Source: Paenibacillus sp. FSL H7-0326
Lineage (GTDB): Bacteria > Bacillota > Bacilli > Paenibacillales > Paenibacillaceae
Length of the DNA: 64,000 nucleotides
Direction of reading: 5' to 3'
Assembly (NCBI RefSeq): GCF_001955535.1
Contig: NZ_MPVN01000002.1
Span: forward strand, 744,001 to 808,000
The position numbers and the translations under genes are program-made. Below the pieces are notes generated by a model that was not told the DNA's origin, ran no database searches, and worked only from the letters and a program-made list of their open reading frames with translations. Every line of letters begins with the position of its first letter. Positions within the stretch are counted from its first letter, which is position 1. Below are positions 9,698-18,006 of this stretch, in pieces.

Positions 9698-10636
9698 CTA
9701 GCCCTCCTTTCCATTCGAAAGTTTGATGCGTGGATCGATAAGAACATATGCAATGTCCGTCAGGAAACGAGCCAGCATTAGAATAATGCCATAGAATATG
9801 GTGATCCCCATAATCATGGTATAATCACGCGTCGTAATACTCTCAACGAATACTTTACCGATACCGCCGATACCGAATACGCGCTCGATAACAACAGAAC
9901 CTGTAACTACGTTAGCCGTCATTGGTCCAATATAAGTTACAACAGGCATGATCGCATTACGAATAATGTGTCTGAACATAATGGTGAAGCTGTTTAAGCC
10001 TTTGGCTTTGGCCGTTTTGATATAATCAGCGTGCAATACTTCAAGCATGTTGGAGCGTGTCAAACGCGCAATGTATGCAATAGGCTGGGCTGAGAGCGCC
10101 GCAACCGGCAGAACATAATCGAGCGGACCGTTCAGCCCCATTACTTTGAACAATCCAAGCTCTTGGGCCAGATAAAATTGCAGGAGTGATGCCAGCACGA
10201 AGCTCGGGACCGCGATTCCAATAACCGCAAGCACCATAGCCACGTTGTCGATCAGCTTGCGATGGTTCATTGCTGCCACCATTCCAAGCAGAATACCTAC
10301 AACTACAGCGACAACGATAGCAACAAGTCCAAGCTTCAATGACACGCCAAAGGTTTGACCAATAATTTCGGCCACATCTTGGTTTAGTCGCTTCATGGAG
10401 ATCCCCAAATCTCCTGTAATTATATTTCCGAGATAATCAATATATTGCACGAACACCGGCTTATCGAGACCATATTGCTCCATAAGTCTGGCTTGAATTT
10501 CAGGTGATGTCGCCTTCTCACTCATAAACGGGTTACCCGGAATCGCCTTCATCAGGAAGAACGTAGCGGAGATGAGAATAAATAGAGATATCAGCATGAA
10601 AATCAGCCTATTGATCACGTATCTTATCATGATCAT
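9698..10636 (-). CDS. oppB: Oligopeptide ABC transporter permease OppB
   Basis: Inner-membrane permease subunit. The first helix follows MIRYVINRL, then comes the OppB-type soluble loop (KAIPGNPF, QYGLDKPVFVQYIDYL), then five more helices with an EAA loop at LNSFTIMFRHIIRNA. An ATG at 10636 (5 nt from a G-rich site) and another at 10630 (11 nt) are both possible starts; a longer in-frame extension upstream lacks a site. The gene ends 3 nt before oppC starts, so translation is probably coupled. Confidence 0.94.
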   Translation of the reverse strand: MIMIRYVINRLIFMLISLFILISATFFLMKAIPGNPFMSEKATSPEIQARLMEQYGLDKPVFVQYIDYLGNIITGDLGISMKRLNQDVAEIIGQTFGVSLKLGLVAIVVAVVVGILLGMVAAMNHRKLIDNVAMVLAVIGIAVPSFVLASLLQFYLAQELGLFKVMGLNGPLDYVLPVAALSAQPIAYIARLTRSNMLEVLHADYIKTAKAKGLNSFTIMFRHIIRNAIMPVVTYIGPMTANVVTGSVVIERVFGIGGIGKVFVESITTRDYTMIMGITIFYGIILMLARFLTDIAYVLIDPRIKLSNGKEG

Positions 10637-10765
10637 GGACACCCCCCGCAAATTAAAATAACAGTCGTACAAGTACAATTTTATAAAAACTAGAGATTGA
10701 AATCTATTCTAGTTATTTGCGAATTTTACTATTACTTACCAAATATGAACGACATACAAAAAAAT

Positions 10766-10801
10766 CGGGATATATAAGGGTTAGCCCGCATATATATCCC
10801 G
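10766..10801 (-). terminator. Hairpin between oppA and oppB
   Basis: An 11-bp stem CGGGATATATA/TATATATCCCG encloses a small GGG/CCC inner hairpin and is followed on the minus strand by a T-rich tract. It lies just after oppA and about 130 nt before oppB. It probably acts as a partial terminator or a 3'-end protector that keeps oppA mRNA in excess over oppBCDF. Confidence 0.75.
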
Positions 10802-10823
10802 AAGCTTCTATACAGTTATATCC

Positions 10824-12488
10824 TTACTTACCCTCAACAGAAGCTCTAGTGAAGTCAATGGCTCCACTGAAATCAAGGCTAACGCCTTTAAGGTAAGGCT
10901 TAGTTAAAGAAACATTTGTATAGTAGTACAACGGTGCAATGACCATATCCTCTTCAACGAGCATTTTCTCAGCTTGAGCAAAGAGATCATTACGTTTAGC
11001 TGCATCTTGCTCTACAGCGGCTTGTTTGATAAGCGCATCGTACTCAGGGTTTGCATAACCGGAATCATTGTTACCATTGCCAGTAGTCCACATATCCATG
11101 AATGTCATCGGATCATTGTAGTCAGCAGACCAGCCAGCACGTGCTACTTGATAGTTCAGGTTCTTACGAGTTTCAAGGAACACACCCCACTCTTGGTTCT
11201 GAGTGGCAACTTCTACGCCAAGAGCATTTTTCCACATATCCGCTACGGCTACAGCCAATTTTTGGTGAGCTTCACTGGAGTTGTAGATCAGCGTAACTTT
11301 AGGAAGTGTAGTGTAGCCCTCTTCCTTCATACCTTCATCAAGCAAGCGTTTTGCTTCTTCAGCATTCTCCTCAAAGTATGCATCTTCAACTTCAGTACGG
11401 AATTCTTCAGAAGCACCTTTGATACCTGGAGGTACGAATCCAAATGCTGGCAGCTGTCCGCCAAGAGTTACGTTGTCAACGATCGCTTGACGATTGATAG
11501 ACATTGCAAAGGCTTTACGGATTTTAGCATTTTGGAAAGGCTCAGCTGTTACGTTAAACATATAGTAGTACGTACTAGCGATACCTTTTACATTAAATTC
11601 GTCAGGAAGTTCACTTTGAACACCTTTAATTTGATCTGTAGGGATCTCACCGTTAGGTGCACCAGCGTAATCGATTTCACCATTTCTATAAGAAGAAAGT
11701 TCAGTCGCACCGCTGTTTGTCAAGGACATATCTACGCGAGCAAGGTTAATGTTCGCTTTGTCCCAATATTGTTCGTTCTTCGTAACTTGAATCTTTTGAC
11801 CAGTTGTCCATTCAGTCAGTGTGAATGGTCCGTTAACAACCATCGAATCTTTGTTCGTCGCCCATTTGTCATTGCCATCAACAGAGGAATGAACTGGGTA
11901 GTAAGTGTAGAAGGAAGTCAGACCCAGGAAGTAAGGAGTTGGGTTAACCAATTTTACTTTCAAAGTCTTCTCGTCTACTGCTTCAACGCCGACTTGGGAG
12001 AAATCTGTAATTTCGCCAGTGTTGAATTGTTCTGCATTCTCGATGTAGTACAGCTGGTAAGCATAAGGTGGAGCTGGTGTAGAAGCTGGATCAAGGACGC
12101 GCTTCCAAGCGAACACGAAATCGTTTGCTGTTACTGGATCGCCATTGCTCCATTTCGCATCTTCACGAAGTGTGAAGACGTATTCTTTGCCATCTTCAGA
12201 AACTTCCCAAGATTCCGCAACACCTGGAACCGGGTTACCATCTTCGCCCATACGAACTAGGCCTTCATACATAAGCTTCAATACCGTGTTAGTCTGGCTG
12301 TCTTGAGCCTGTGCCGGGTCAAAAGTCGGCGGTTCAGCACTCAAATTAATGTTCAAAACCTGTTCTGCTGGTGCATTACCTTCACCAGATTGACTGCCTT
12401 CATTGCTATTGTCAGAACCGCACGCTGCAAGTACGGAACCAAATGCAAGAACTAGCGTCAAAAGGACTAACAAACTCTTCCTTTTCAT
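10824..12488 (-). CDS. oppA: Oligopeptide-binding lipoprotein OppA
   Basis: Extracytoplasmic receptor of the peptide importer, family 5 solute-binding protein. A lipoprotein signal peptide ends in the lipobox LAAC (Cys about residue 23). The family 5 signature region follows the NLSAEPPTFDPAQAQDSQT stretch, then GLVR and YVFTLREDAKWSNGDPVTANDFVFAW. Length, about 554 residues, is usual. The ATG at 12488 is preceded by an in-frame TTG that is equally well placed behind AGGGGG. As first gene of oppABCDF it is separated from oppB by a hairpin. Confidence 0.95.
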   Translation of the reverse strand: MKRKSLLVLLTLVLAFGSVLAACGSDNSNEGSQSGEGNAPAEQVLNINLSAEPPTFDPAQAQDSQTNTVLKLMYEGLVRMGEDGNPVPGVAESWEVSEDGKEYVFTLREDAKWSNGDPVTANDFVFAWKRVLDPASTPAPPYAYQLYYIENAEQFNTGEITDFSQVGVEAVDEKTLKVKLVNPTPYFLGLTSFYTYYPVHSSVDGNDKWATNKDSMVVNGPFTLTEWTTGQKIQVTKNEQYWDKANINLARVDMSLTNSGATELSSYRNGEIDYAGAPNGEIPTDQIKGVQSELPDEFNVKGIASTYYYMFNVTAEPFQNAKIRKAFAMSINRQAIVDNVTLGGQLPAFGFVPPGIKGASEEFRTEVEDAYFEENAEEAKRLLDEGMKEEGYTTLPKVTLIYNSSEAHQKLAVAVADMWKNALGVEVATQNQEWGVFLETRKNLNYQVARAGWSADYNDPMTFMDMWTTGNGNNDSGYANPEYDALIKQAAVEQDAAKRNDLFAQAEKMLVEEDMVIAPLYYYTNVSLTKPYLKGVSLDFSGAIDFTRASVEGK

Positions 12489-12564
12489 CAAGCATTTCCC
12501 CCTAAAAAGATGATGTGGTATATATGTTTATAGATTATACAACCAGCGGTCAAAAAAATCTACA

Positions 12565-12630
12565 TAACTTTTTCTGAAACAAGACTTTTTTTCACCATTC
12601 GACACATTCGACACAATTTGCACACAATTT
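12565..12630 (-). promoter_or_regulatory. oppA upstream region: tandem 9-mers and a weak CodY-like element
   Basis: Plus-strand 12597-12605 and 12606-12614 are identical, directly abutting ATTCGACAC repeats, followed by AATTTGCACAC and AATTT. Around 12568-12580 the minus strand reads TTTCAGAAAAA, which resembles the centre of a CodY box but has several mismatches at its edges. A TATAAT lies closer to oppA but I found no good -35 at standard spacing. This is a candidate regulatory region only. Confidence 0.35.
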
Positions 12631-12643
12631 ACGTTATGTTTTC

Positions 12644-13030
12644 TTACATGAAATCTATTATGTAGCTGAATAATCCAAAGGCTAAAAGTACTATGTAGCT
12701 AAACCCCATTACGACAAAAGCCATGCGCCAAACGGCTCTTATCATTCTTCTATAGTTAATCTTCCCCTTTAAACGTGTTTGCGCACTACCAATTAAACCC
12801 AGGGAGATCAGCATCACCAGCAAGATCAGATAAAAGCCAAAACTCAAATTAAAGGTGCTGTTGAACAAAGCAGCAACTGCTGCAATCAAAAAGATGGTCG
12901 TCACATCCATTGCCGTATGAAGCGCCGTCTTCTTCGGCTTCTTGAAATAAACCATTCCGTAGTACACGATCAAAAAAGGAAAAAACGGAAGCATGCTAAG
13001 TACAACAAGAAATGATCCGATAACGTTCAA
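12644..13030 (-). CDS. DUF3397 family membrane protein
   Basis: A 128-residue polytopic membrane protein with four predicted helices (about 3-25, 43-58, 64-82 and 105-127) and short basic loops, including KFKK-like and RLKGKINYRR segments. It has no catalytic motif that I can see. DUF3397 proteins are known as small membrane proteins beside panE and bshC in Bacillales, which matches the position here, 5 nt after panE. The start is a TTG at 13030 preceded by GGGAGGGG 8 nt upstream. Function unknown. Confidence 0.7.
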   Translation of the reverse strand: MNVIGSFLVVLSMLPFFPFLIVYYGMVYFKKPKKTALHTAMDVTTIFLIAAVAALFNSTFNLSFGFYLILLVMLISLGLIGSAQTRLKGKINYRRMIRAVWRMAFVVMGFSYIVLLAFGLFSYIIDFM

Positions 13031-13035
13031 TTCCT

Positions 13036-13986
13036 TTACCCCTCCCTTAGTGGCATCCCCTCAATAAGTAAACATACAAGCTGATGAGCTTCCGCATGCA
13101 TTCCCGCATCTTCTGCCATAGCGACAATACTACCATTAATAGCAGCGATCTCCGTCGTCCTGCCATGGAGGACGTCCATGCACATGGAAGACCAGTTGCT
13201 CGAGGTCGATTGACAAACAGCAACAACTTGTTCCCACAGATCCGTATCATATTCAATCTGATGGGCAGCATAGACAGCCACAGCCTCTCTGTAGAGCTGC
13301 TTCATTGCATTCCTTCTCTCTCGGCTTGTCAGCAATTCCCCATTGGGTATTCTCCATAGAGCAGTCAGTGGATTAATTACCGCATTTATGACTAACTTCC
13401 GATAAATCAATCTATCGATTTCATTCGACGATTTCGTATCAAATCCTGCTTTATTCAATTTATCGACTAAAGTGTCTATCTCTGCTTTAATAGGCTTTCC
13501 TGCGTGTTGCGAAGAGCCGATCTGCGTCTCGCCGTAACCAGCCCTTGTCACTTCAATCTCTTCAATTCGTTTGGCTCCTTCTGTTGTAATTGCAGCATAT
13601 ACCCGGGTGGAAGGAAACGCTTTGGCAATGACAGGGATATGACCTGTTCCATTCTGAAAACAAAATAAAGCGGCATCCAGCTTCCTGACCTTTGTCAGGA
13701 TCTCCATTATCTCCTGAATGCCCCCTTGCTTCGACATGAGCATGATCATATGTCCAGGCTTCTGGTTCCATACTTCTGGCAGGGATGCAATGTCTCTCGC
13801 TTCAAAGCTTCCCGCTTGTACCCTCCATACTTGTCCATCGGGCTGATTTATCTTCATCCCCGCTTCAAGTAATTGTGCAGCCTGTTCACTTGTTCTAGTC
13901 CAAAACCTTACTTCTTCTCCAGCATATATGAGGGCCCCTCCATACATTAGACCAAGTGATCCCGCACCGATGACATCAATAATCAA
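13036..13986 (-). CDS. panE: 2-dehydropantoate 2-reductase
   Basis: NADPH-dependent ketopantoate reductase of pantothenate and CoA synthesis. The 316-residue product has an N-terminal Rossmann fold with GAGSLGLMYG (residues 7-16), the QNGTGH segment near 110 and the C-terminal helical domain with the RKLVINAVINPLTAL motif (about 190-205), which contains the catalytic Lys. It starts with TTG at 13986; GGAGGTG stands 8 nt upstream and no in-frame ATG is nearby, so the TTG is well supported. It is followed immediately by the DUF3397 gene. Confidence 0.92.
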   Translation of the reverse strand: MIIDVIGAGSLGLMYGGALIYAGEEVRFWTRTSEQAAQLLEAGMKINQPDGQVWRVQAGSFEARDIASLPEVWNQKPGHMIMLMSKQGGIQEIMEILTKVRKLDAALFCFQNGTGHIPVIAKAFPSTRVYAAITTEGAKRIEEIEVTRAGYGETQIGSSQHAGKPIKAEIDTLVDKLNKAGFDTKSSNEIDRLIYRKLVINAVINPLTALWRIPNGELLTSRERRNAMKQLYREAVAVYAAHQIEYDTDLWEQVVAVCQSTSSNWSSMCMDVLHGRTTEIAAINGSIVAMAEDAGMHAEAHQLVCLLIEGMPLREG

Positions 13987-14047
13987 ATTATGTACACCTC
14001 CAATAAACCTTTCTCTCTTACTATATATTAGTTAGGAGCATATGACA

Positions 14048-14088
14048 AAAGCCCATCTGACCACGCATAACGCGGTCAAACAGGCTTT
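14048..14088 (-). terminator. Terminator after the RsfA-type regulator gene
   Basis: A two-part hairpin: outer AAAGCC/GGCTTT and inner TGACC/GGTCA with GCGTTATGCG at the tip. The following minus-strand T-tract is weak. It lies between the regulator stop and panE. Confidence 0.6.
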
Positions 14089-14134
14089 ATAGTTCCGTAA
14101 TCTCTAATCTAGAATTGTTACTGTGTATTCGAGT

Positions 14135-14779
14135 TTATTCAATTCGTTCCAGGTTGCCGTTAGCATCCATTTTGAACCGCGTTTTCTCTTCATCTTCCTC
14201 AGACAAAAAGGCGAGTCTTCTGGCACGATCCATAATTTGAATGAGCGCTTTATAATCATCGTTTACTACCCGATAATCGGTTTGTACTTCACTAACTTGC
14301 TTGGATAAGCGATCATTCTCGAATCGAAGCTCGTTCAATTCTTCTTCTTTTTCACGCAGTTCCTTCTCGATAAGCTTCAATTGTCTAGAATTCTCTTGAA
14401 CCATACCCTTCCACTGTCTTAAGAAGCGGATCACCGCATCAATAGACAAGGTTTCCTCAGAGAATCCCTCTGTTCTGTACATAAGCTCATCGGTTTCCGT
14501 TACCGATAATGCTGCAACTTGAGGCTGAACTGCAGCATGTCTTCTCGAATAGCTTCGCTTTTGGCGCTGAGCCTTGGCAATGCCTATCGCTTCATCATAC
14601 TTTTTACGAACAAAACTGTTCCAGCGAAAACCGCACGCGGCCGAAGTTCTACCGATTTTTTCACCAACTTCCTCAAAAGCAGCAAGCTGAGTACTTCCTT
14701 CCCGGATATGGCGAAGGGTAACATCAGCCAGGATCAAATCATCCTCCGCGCTCCAAGCATCCTGTCTAACAGCAGTCAT
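14135..14779 (-). CDS. RsfA/GerR-family sporulation transcriptional regulator
   Basis: A 214-residue protein with an N-terminal Myb/SANT-like DNA-binding region (WSAEDDLILADVTLRHIREG through GFRWNSFVRKKY, residues 8-60) and a long C-terminal coiled coil (about 125-175, rich in Glu/Lys/Leu). This two-part layout is that of RsfA and GerR (YlbO), regulators acting under the forespore or mother-cell sigma factors of Bacillus. Its location upstream of panE matches the position of ylbO in Bacillus. The exact orthologue (RsfA or GerR) cannot be told from sequence alone. Confidence 0.85.
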   Translation of the reverse strand: MTAVRQDAWSAEDDLILADVTLRHIREGSTQLAAFEEVGEKIGRTSAACGFRWNSFVRKKYDEAIGIAKAQRQKRSYSRRHAAVQPQVAALSVTETDELMYRTEGFSEETLSIDAVIRFLRQWKGMVQENSRQLKLIEKELREKEEELNELRFENDRLSKQVSEVQTDYRVVNDDYKALIQIMDRARRLAFLSEEDEEKTRFKMDANGNLERIE

Positions 14780-14986
14780 GCTATAAACCTCCTAACGACA
14801 TCCATAATCACAGCTCCACCTCTCAGCATGCATCAAGCTATGAGATGAGAAGCCGGTTATAAAATTCAGCTTTAATCATTCTTATGCCCTTCATAGAGTT
14901 CATAGAATCTATTTCATACTAAAATGTATTTCCAAATTGCTCCCTGGACATACCCTAAAAGATTTCGCTTTCATATCCATTTTTTA

Positions 14987-15015
14987 TTTACATCATTTTC
15001 CTTAACCGCTATAAT
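14987..15015 (+). promoter_or_regulatory. Predicted sigma-A promoter of the DUF2626 gene
   Basis: TTTACA (14987-14992) and TATAAT (15010-15015) are separated by exactly 17 nt. This places the transcription start near 15022, about 40 nt upstream of the GTG start. Confidence 0.7.
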
Positions 15016-15063
15016 GTTACTTAGCAATTAGACGAGCGTTCCTAAGAGAGGGGGTAAGTCATC

Positions 15064-15300
15064 GTGGCGCGCATGTTTCGTGTACTGGGATTTTTCACTC
15101 TAACGATTGGTCTTATGGCCTTTGCAGGTGATATGTTGGAGATGGCACTATTATTTTTCCTTCAAACCGCTTTTTTCGTAATTCTCGGTTATTTGAAATT
15201 CACGGAGAGAACATATATTTTATTGTTCTGGGCTTACATGATTATCACCTTTTCAGGCTTTAGCTACTGGACTGTATTCGAAATGGGCAAACCTCTATAG
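15064..15300 (+). CDS. DUF2626 family small membrane protein (YqgY-like)
   Basis: A 78-residue hydrophobic protein with three predicted helices (about 8-24, 28-44 and 51-70). The N-terminal MFRVLGFFTL, the central FFLQTAFFVILGYL and the YWTVFEMG end match the DUF2626 pattern. These are small integral membrane proteins of Bacillales with no known role. GTG is chosen as start because a GAGGGGG site lies 9 nt upstream; the ATG three codons later would be too far away. It is monocistronic, between its own promoter and a strong terminator. Confidence 0.8.
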   Translation: MARMFRVLGFFTLTIGLMAFAGDMLEMALLFFLQTAFFVILGYLKFTERTYILLFWAYMIITFSGFSYWTVFEMGKPL

Positions 15301-15317
15301 CACATCTTTTAAGCAAA

Positions 15318-15360
15318 ATAAAGAACGGATCAGCGAAGTTAAGCTGGTCCGTTCTTTATT
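15318..15360 (+). terminator. Terminator of the DUF2626 gene
   Basis: A 15-bp stem with one G-U pair (AAAGAACGGATCAGC/GCTGGTCCGTTCTTT) and an 8-nt loop is followed by a T-rich run. Confidence 0.9.
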
Positions 15361-15462
15361 TGTTTTCTTTTTCATATGTATGTTTTAAGTATATGATATA
15401 GAAAGTTTGTCATTATTCAGTTCCCATTTACTTGTACAAGCTATAGGGAGGAAATATATGAG

Positions 15463-16548
15463 ATGAGAAATCGTTCTACATATTATGTGACCATCTGTTG
15501 TTCTATTCTATTGTTCTTTCTTCATATCTCCCCTATTCAGGCTGAACCTGCTATGGACGAGAATACGAGAGATGTTCTGCAGAACAGCCTGTCTATCGTT
15601 GAGATTGATCACGAAATTGAACGTATAGAAGAACAGCAGCAGCAAATTGAAGAGAGGCGGTCATCACTAGAAACCCAAATGTCTGTACATAAGGAAGAAA
15701 TGAAAGATCATCAGGACCGTGCGGCATCTATTGTGAGATCCTATTATATGGGGGAACGAGATCAATTGCTGCATGTTTTTTTAAAGGCAAAGTCGCTGCG
15801 CTCTATTCAAATTCTGGCAGGCTATTATGAGATTATAATAGGCAGAGATCAAGAGGTGCTTCATGCATATCATTCGAGGCAGCAGGAATTTGAAGAAATG
15901 ACGGTTAAACTAGATCAGAATGATGCAGAGCTTCGTCTGCTTAAACAAAATTTGCAGAATCAACGGGAAAGAGTCCTCTTGCTGGAGCAGGAGGTTGAGA
16001 ATACGCTGGCAAGCAGTGATAACCGGGAGCTGATGGAGAAGCTGATGGAGGAGCTCAATACTTACTGGAGCAATGTAGGCATTCATGAGGTGAAGCGGTA
16101 CTTCGGCGCACTTGCCTCCGCTATGAATAATCTGCCCAATTTTGTCCAGCAGGAGAAAGGCATCATATCAACCAATGGCCGTACCTATTCGATCCGAATC
16201 AATGAAGAGCAATTAAACGATTTTCTGAGAACGGAGAATGAAATATTCAACGATTTCGCCTTCGAATTTACGGATGATTATATCATTGCCAGTGGAAAAA
16301 GAGACAATCTTGAGCTTGCTGTACAAGGTCATTATACCGTCATTGATGAGCCGGCTAACGGTCTGCTGTTTCATGTAGACAAGCTCGTATTTAACGGATT
16401 TGAACTTCCAGATACAACGCGGAGCATGCTTCAGCAGGAATTTGATCTAGGATTTTACCCGCAAAAGCTAATGTCTTTCATTAAGGCAACCGATGTCTCA
16501 ACAAAGGATCAGACGCTTGAAGTGACACTTGAGTTAGCCCTGAAATAA
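15463..16548 (+). CDS. Secreted coiled-coil protein, PcsB/CwlO-like N-terminus
   Basis: A 361-residue exported protein of unknown role. A signal peptide (residues 1-27) ends at SPIQA. A long antiparallel-type coiled coil (about 45-190, with EEQQQQIEERR and LLLEQEVE stretches) surrounds the segment IVRSYYMGERDQLLHVFL, which resembles the RAMYxxG motif of PcsB/CwlO amidase-regulating coils. The C-terminal domain (about 205-361) is mixed alpha/beta with no catalytic residues I recognise: no NlpC/P60, CHAP or LysM. Its closest role guess is a peptidoglycan hydrolase cofactor. It reads forward and converges on the next gene, with only 6 nt between the two stops. Confidence 0.6.
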   Translation: MRNRSTYYVTICCSILLFFLHISPIQAEPAMDENTRDVLQNSLSIVEIDHEIERIEEQQQQIEERRSSLETQMSVHKEEMKDHQDRAASIVRSYYMGERDQLLHVFLKAKSLRSIQILAGYYEIIIGRDQEVLHAYHSRQQEFEEMTVKLDQNDAELRLLKQNLQNQRERVLLLEQEVENTLASSDNRELMEKLMEELNTYWSNVGIHEVKRYFGALASAMNNLPNFVQQEKGIISTNGRTYSIRINEEQLNDFLRTENEIFNDFAFEFTDDYIIASGKRDNLELAVQGHYTVIDEPANGLLFHVDKLVFNGFELPDTTRSMLQQEFDLGFYPQKLMSFIKATDVSTKDQTLEVTLELALK

Positions 16549-16554
16549 CACCGA

Positions 16555-17859
16555 TCATTGCTGCGGATCCGGCACAGACTCATGAGACACTGCATCCCCC
16601 TCCTGCTCTGAGAATAAGGATTGAACACGCGAATTATAAGCTTCAGCCGAGATGTCACCACGCAGAAATTGTGTGATCAGAGGCTGTGCACGATTCAACA
16701 AATTCCAATCCATCAAGTCATCGCGATAAGCAGTCTCAAGGCTCTGTTCCAGAGCCTGAACAGGAACCGCTCTTGTAATGTCCCGCATCTCCAGCTCTTC
16801 ATAAAGCGATCTATAAATAGGCAGATTCCCAGTCTCTTCAAACCAGTCTTGTACGGATTCAGGGGATGTCATGGCCTTAATCCATTCCGTAGCCAGATCT
16901 GTTTGCCCTGTTCGAGAGGAAATGGCGAAGCTGCGTCCTGTCACCGTAAGGGCCTGTGTTTCGACATCGTTATTAATGTACTCCGTGAGTTCACCACGAT
17001 ATTCGGGCAGCATATCAGATAGCTTCACAATTCCAGACGTCCAGTTCAATTGACCGGAGACAGAATCCTTGAAGTTTGTCTCAATATAAGGAAGCAGCGT
17101 CTCCAGATCTTGAATCCTAGCCTGCATCTGTTCGCTCTGCCCAGCAGGATTGAAGGGCTCCTCGGTTTGACGAATGATTCCGCGAAATTCAAGCCAGGAG
17201 GCAAACGCCAGCGGGTCCTCCACATCCAAGAAGAATGGCTTATCATCCGTCTCAGACCATGCGGTCATTCGGTTCATCCAATCCTCATCTGAGCTCATTG
17301 ACTGCAAGGGTGGTGACGACGCGTTGTCACTACGAGCCTCAGCATAGAGATATGGATCAATATCAAGAGGAACAGCCCAGCGATATCCATTCCATTCACT
17401 TACTGTAATGGTCTGTGGAAATGGATCAGCAGCCGTTCCATTCAGATCATTCCCTGTAATGGGTCTCAAATAGCCTTGCATGGCAAACAATCGGATATAG
17501 TAATTATTCAGTAAGGTAATGTCTGCACTATCACCTAGTACATAGCTTTCGCGAATGGCTGCGTACGCCTCACTCTCAACCGTTTCTTGCATGTTATGTA
17601 CTTCAACATCACTGCCAATCTTATTTCCGATCTCTACAGCGAGGCGCTGAAAAACGGCAAAATCCTGCTCCTGCATCGAAACTGCTATTTTCAATGGCTG
17701 CTGCTCCTGTGGAGCCGGAGGAGCTGGACGATATAACGGATCCGTGCTCTGATCGTCCTCATCTGTAACCGGGTCTCTTGATATATCAAAGCTTGGAGAC
17801 AATATGGTTAAGGACAAGAATAACACGACAAAGAGTATCCAGTGGTTTCTTCGCTTCAC
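16555..17859 (-). CDS. Membrane-anchored family 1 extracellular solute-binding protein (orphan)
   Basis: About 434 residues. After a basic start (MKRRNHW) comes one hydrophobic segment (about 8-22), then an acidic, Pro-rich linker and a periplasmic-binding-protein-like domain (LKIAVSMQEQDFAVFQRLA, WNGYRWAVPLDIDPYLYAE, FAISSRTGQTDLATEWIKAM). Sugar-binding family 1 proteins share this order. There is no lipobox Cys, so it looks held by an uncleaved anchor rather than lipid. No permease or ATPase gene is adjacent. I chose GTG at 17859 because GGGGAGG lies 10 nt upstream; a longer frame would run through that site. Confidence 0.7.
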   Translation of the reverse strand: MKRRNHWILFVVLFLSLTILSPSFDISRDPVTDEDDQSTDPLYRPAPPAPQEQQPLKIAVSMQEQDFAVFQRLAVEIGNKIGSDVEVHNMQETVESEAYAAIRESYVLGDSADITLLNNYYIRLFAMQGYLRPITGNDLNGTAADPFPQTITVSEWNGYRWAVPLDIDPYLYAEARSDNASSPPLQSMSSDEDWMNRMTAWSETDDKPFFLDVEDPLAFASWLEFRGIIRQTEEPFNPAGQSEQMQARIQDLETLLPYIETNFKDSVSGQLNWTSGIVKLSDMLPEYRGELTEYINNDVETQALTVTGRSFAISSRTGQTDLATEWIKAMTSPESVQDWFEETGNLPIYRSLYEELEMRDITRAVPVQALEQSLETAYRDDLMDWNLLNRAQPLITQFLRGDISAEAYNSRVQSLFSEQEGDAVSHESVPDPQQ

Positions 17860-17941
17860 AGCTTCTGTACCTCCCCTAGACATATCCAACCTTTCCCCAT
17901 TATTGTACCAAATGTATAGTCCGCTTGTCCTATTAACTCAG

Positions 17942-17971
17942 AAAAGAACCGGAATGGGATCCGGTTCTTTT
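17942..17971 (-). terminator. Terminator after the PIN-PhoH gene
   Basis: A perfect 12-bp stem AAAAGAACCGGA/TCCGGTTCTTTT with a 6-nt loop. It carries A- and T-tracts on either side and could work in both directions. Confidence 0.85.
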
Positions 17972-18006
17972 TCGCATTATATTTCTTTTTCCGGGAAATA
18001 AATGAC

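Noticed and set aside
10974..12260. Long forward open frame (over 400 codons) opposite oppA
   Set aside because: It lies entirely antisense to a well-supported OppA gene, has no ribosome site and a Cys/Ile/Phe-rich, non-protein-like composition.
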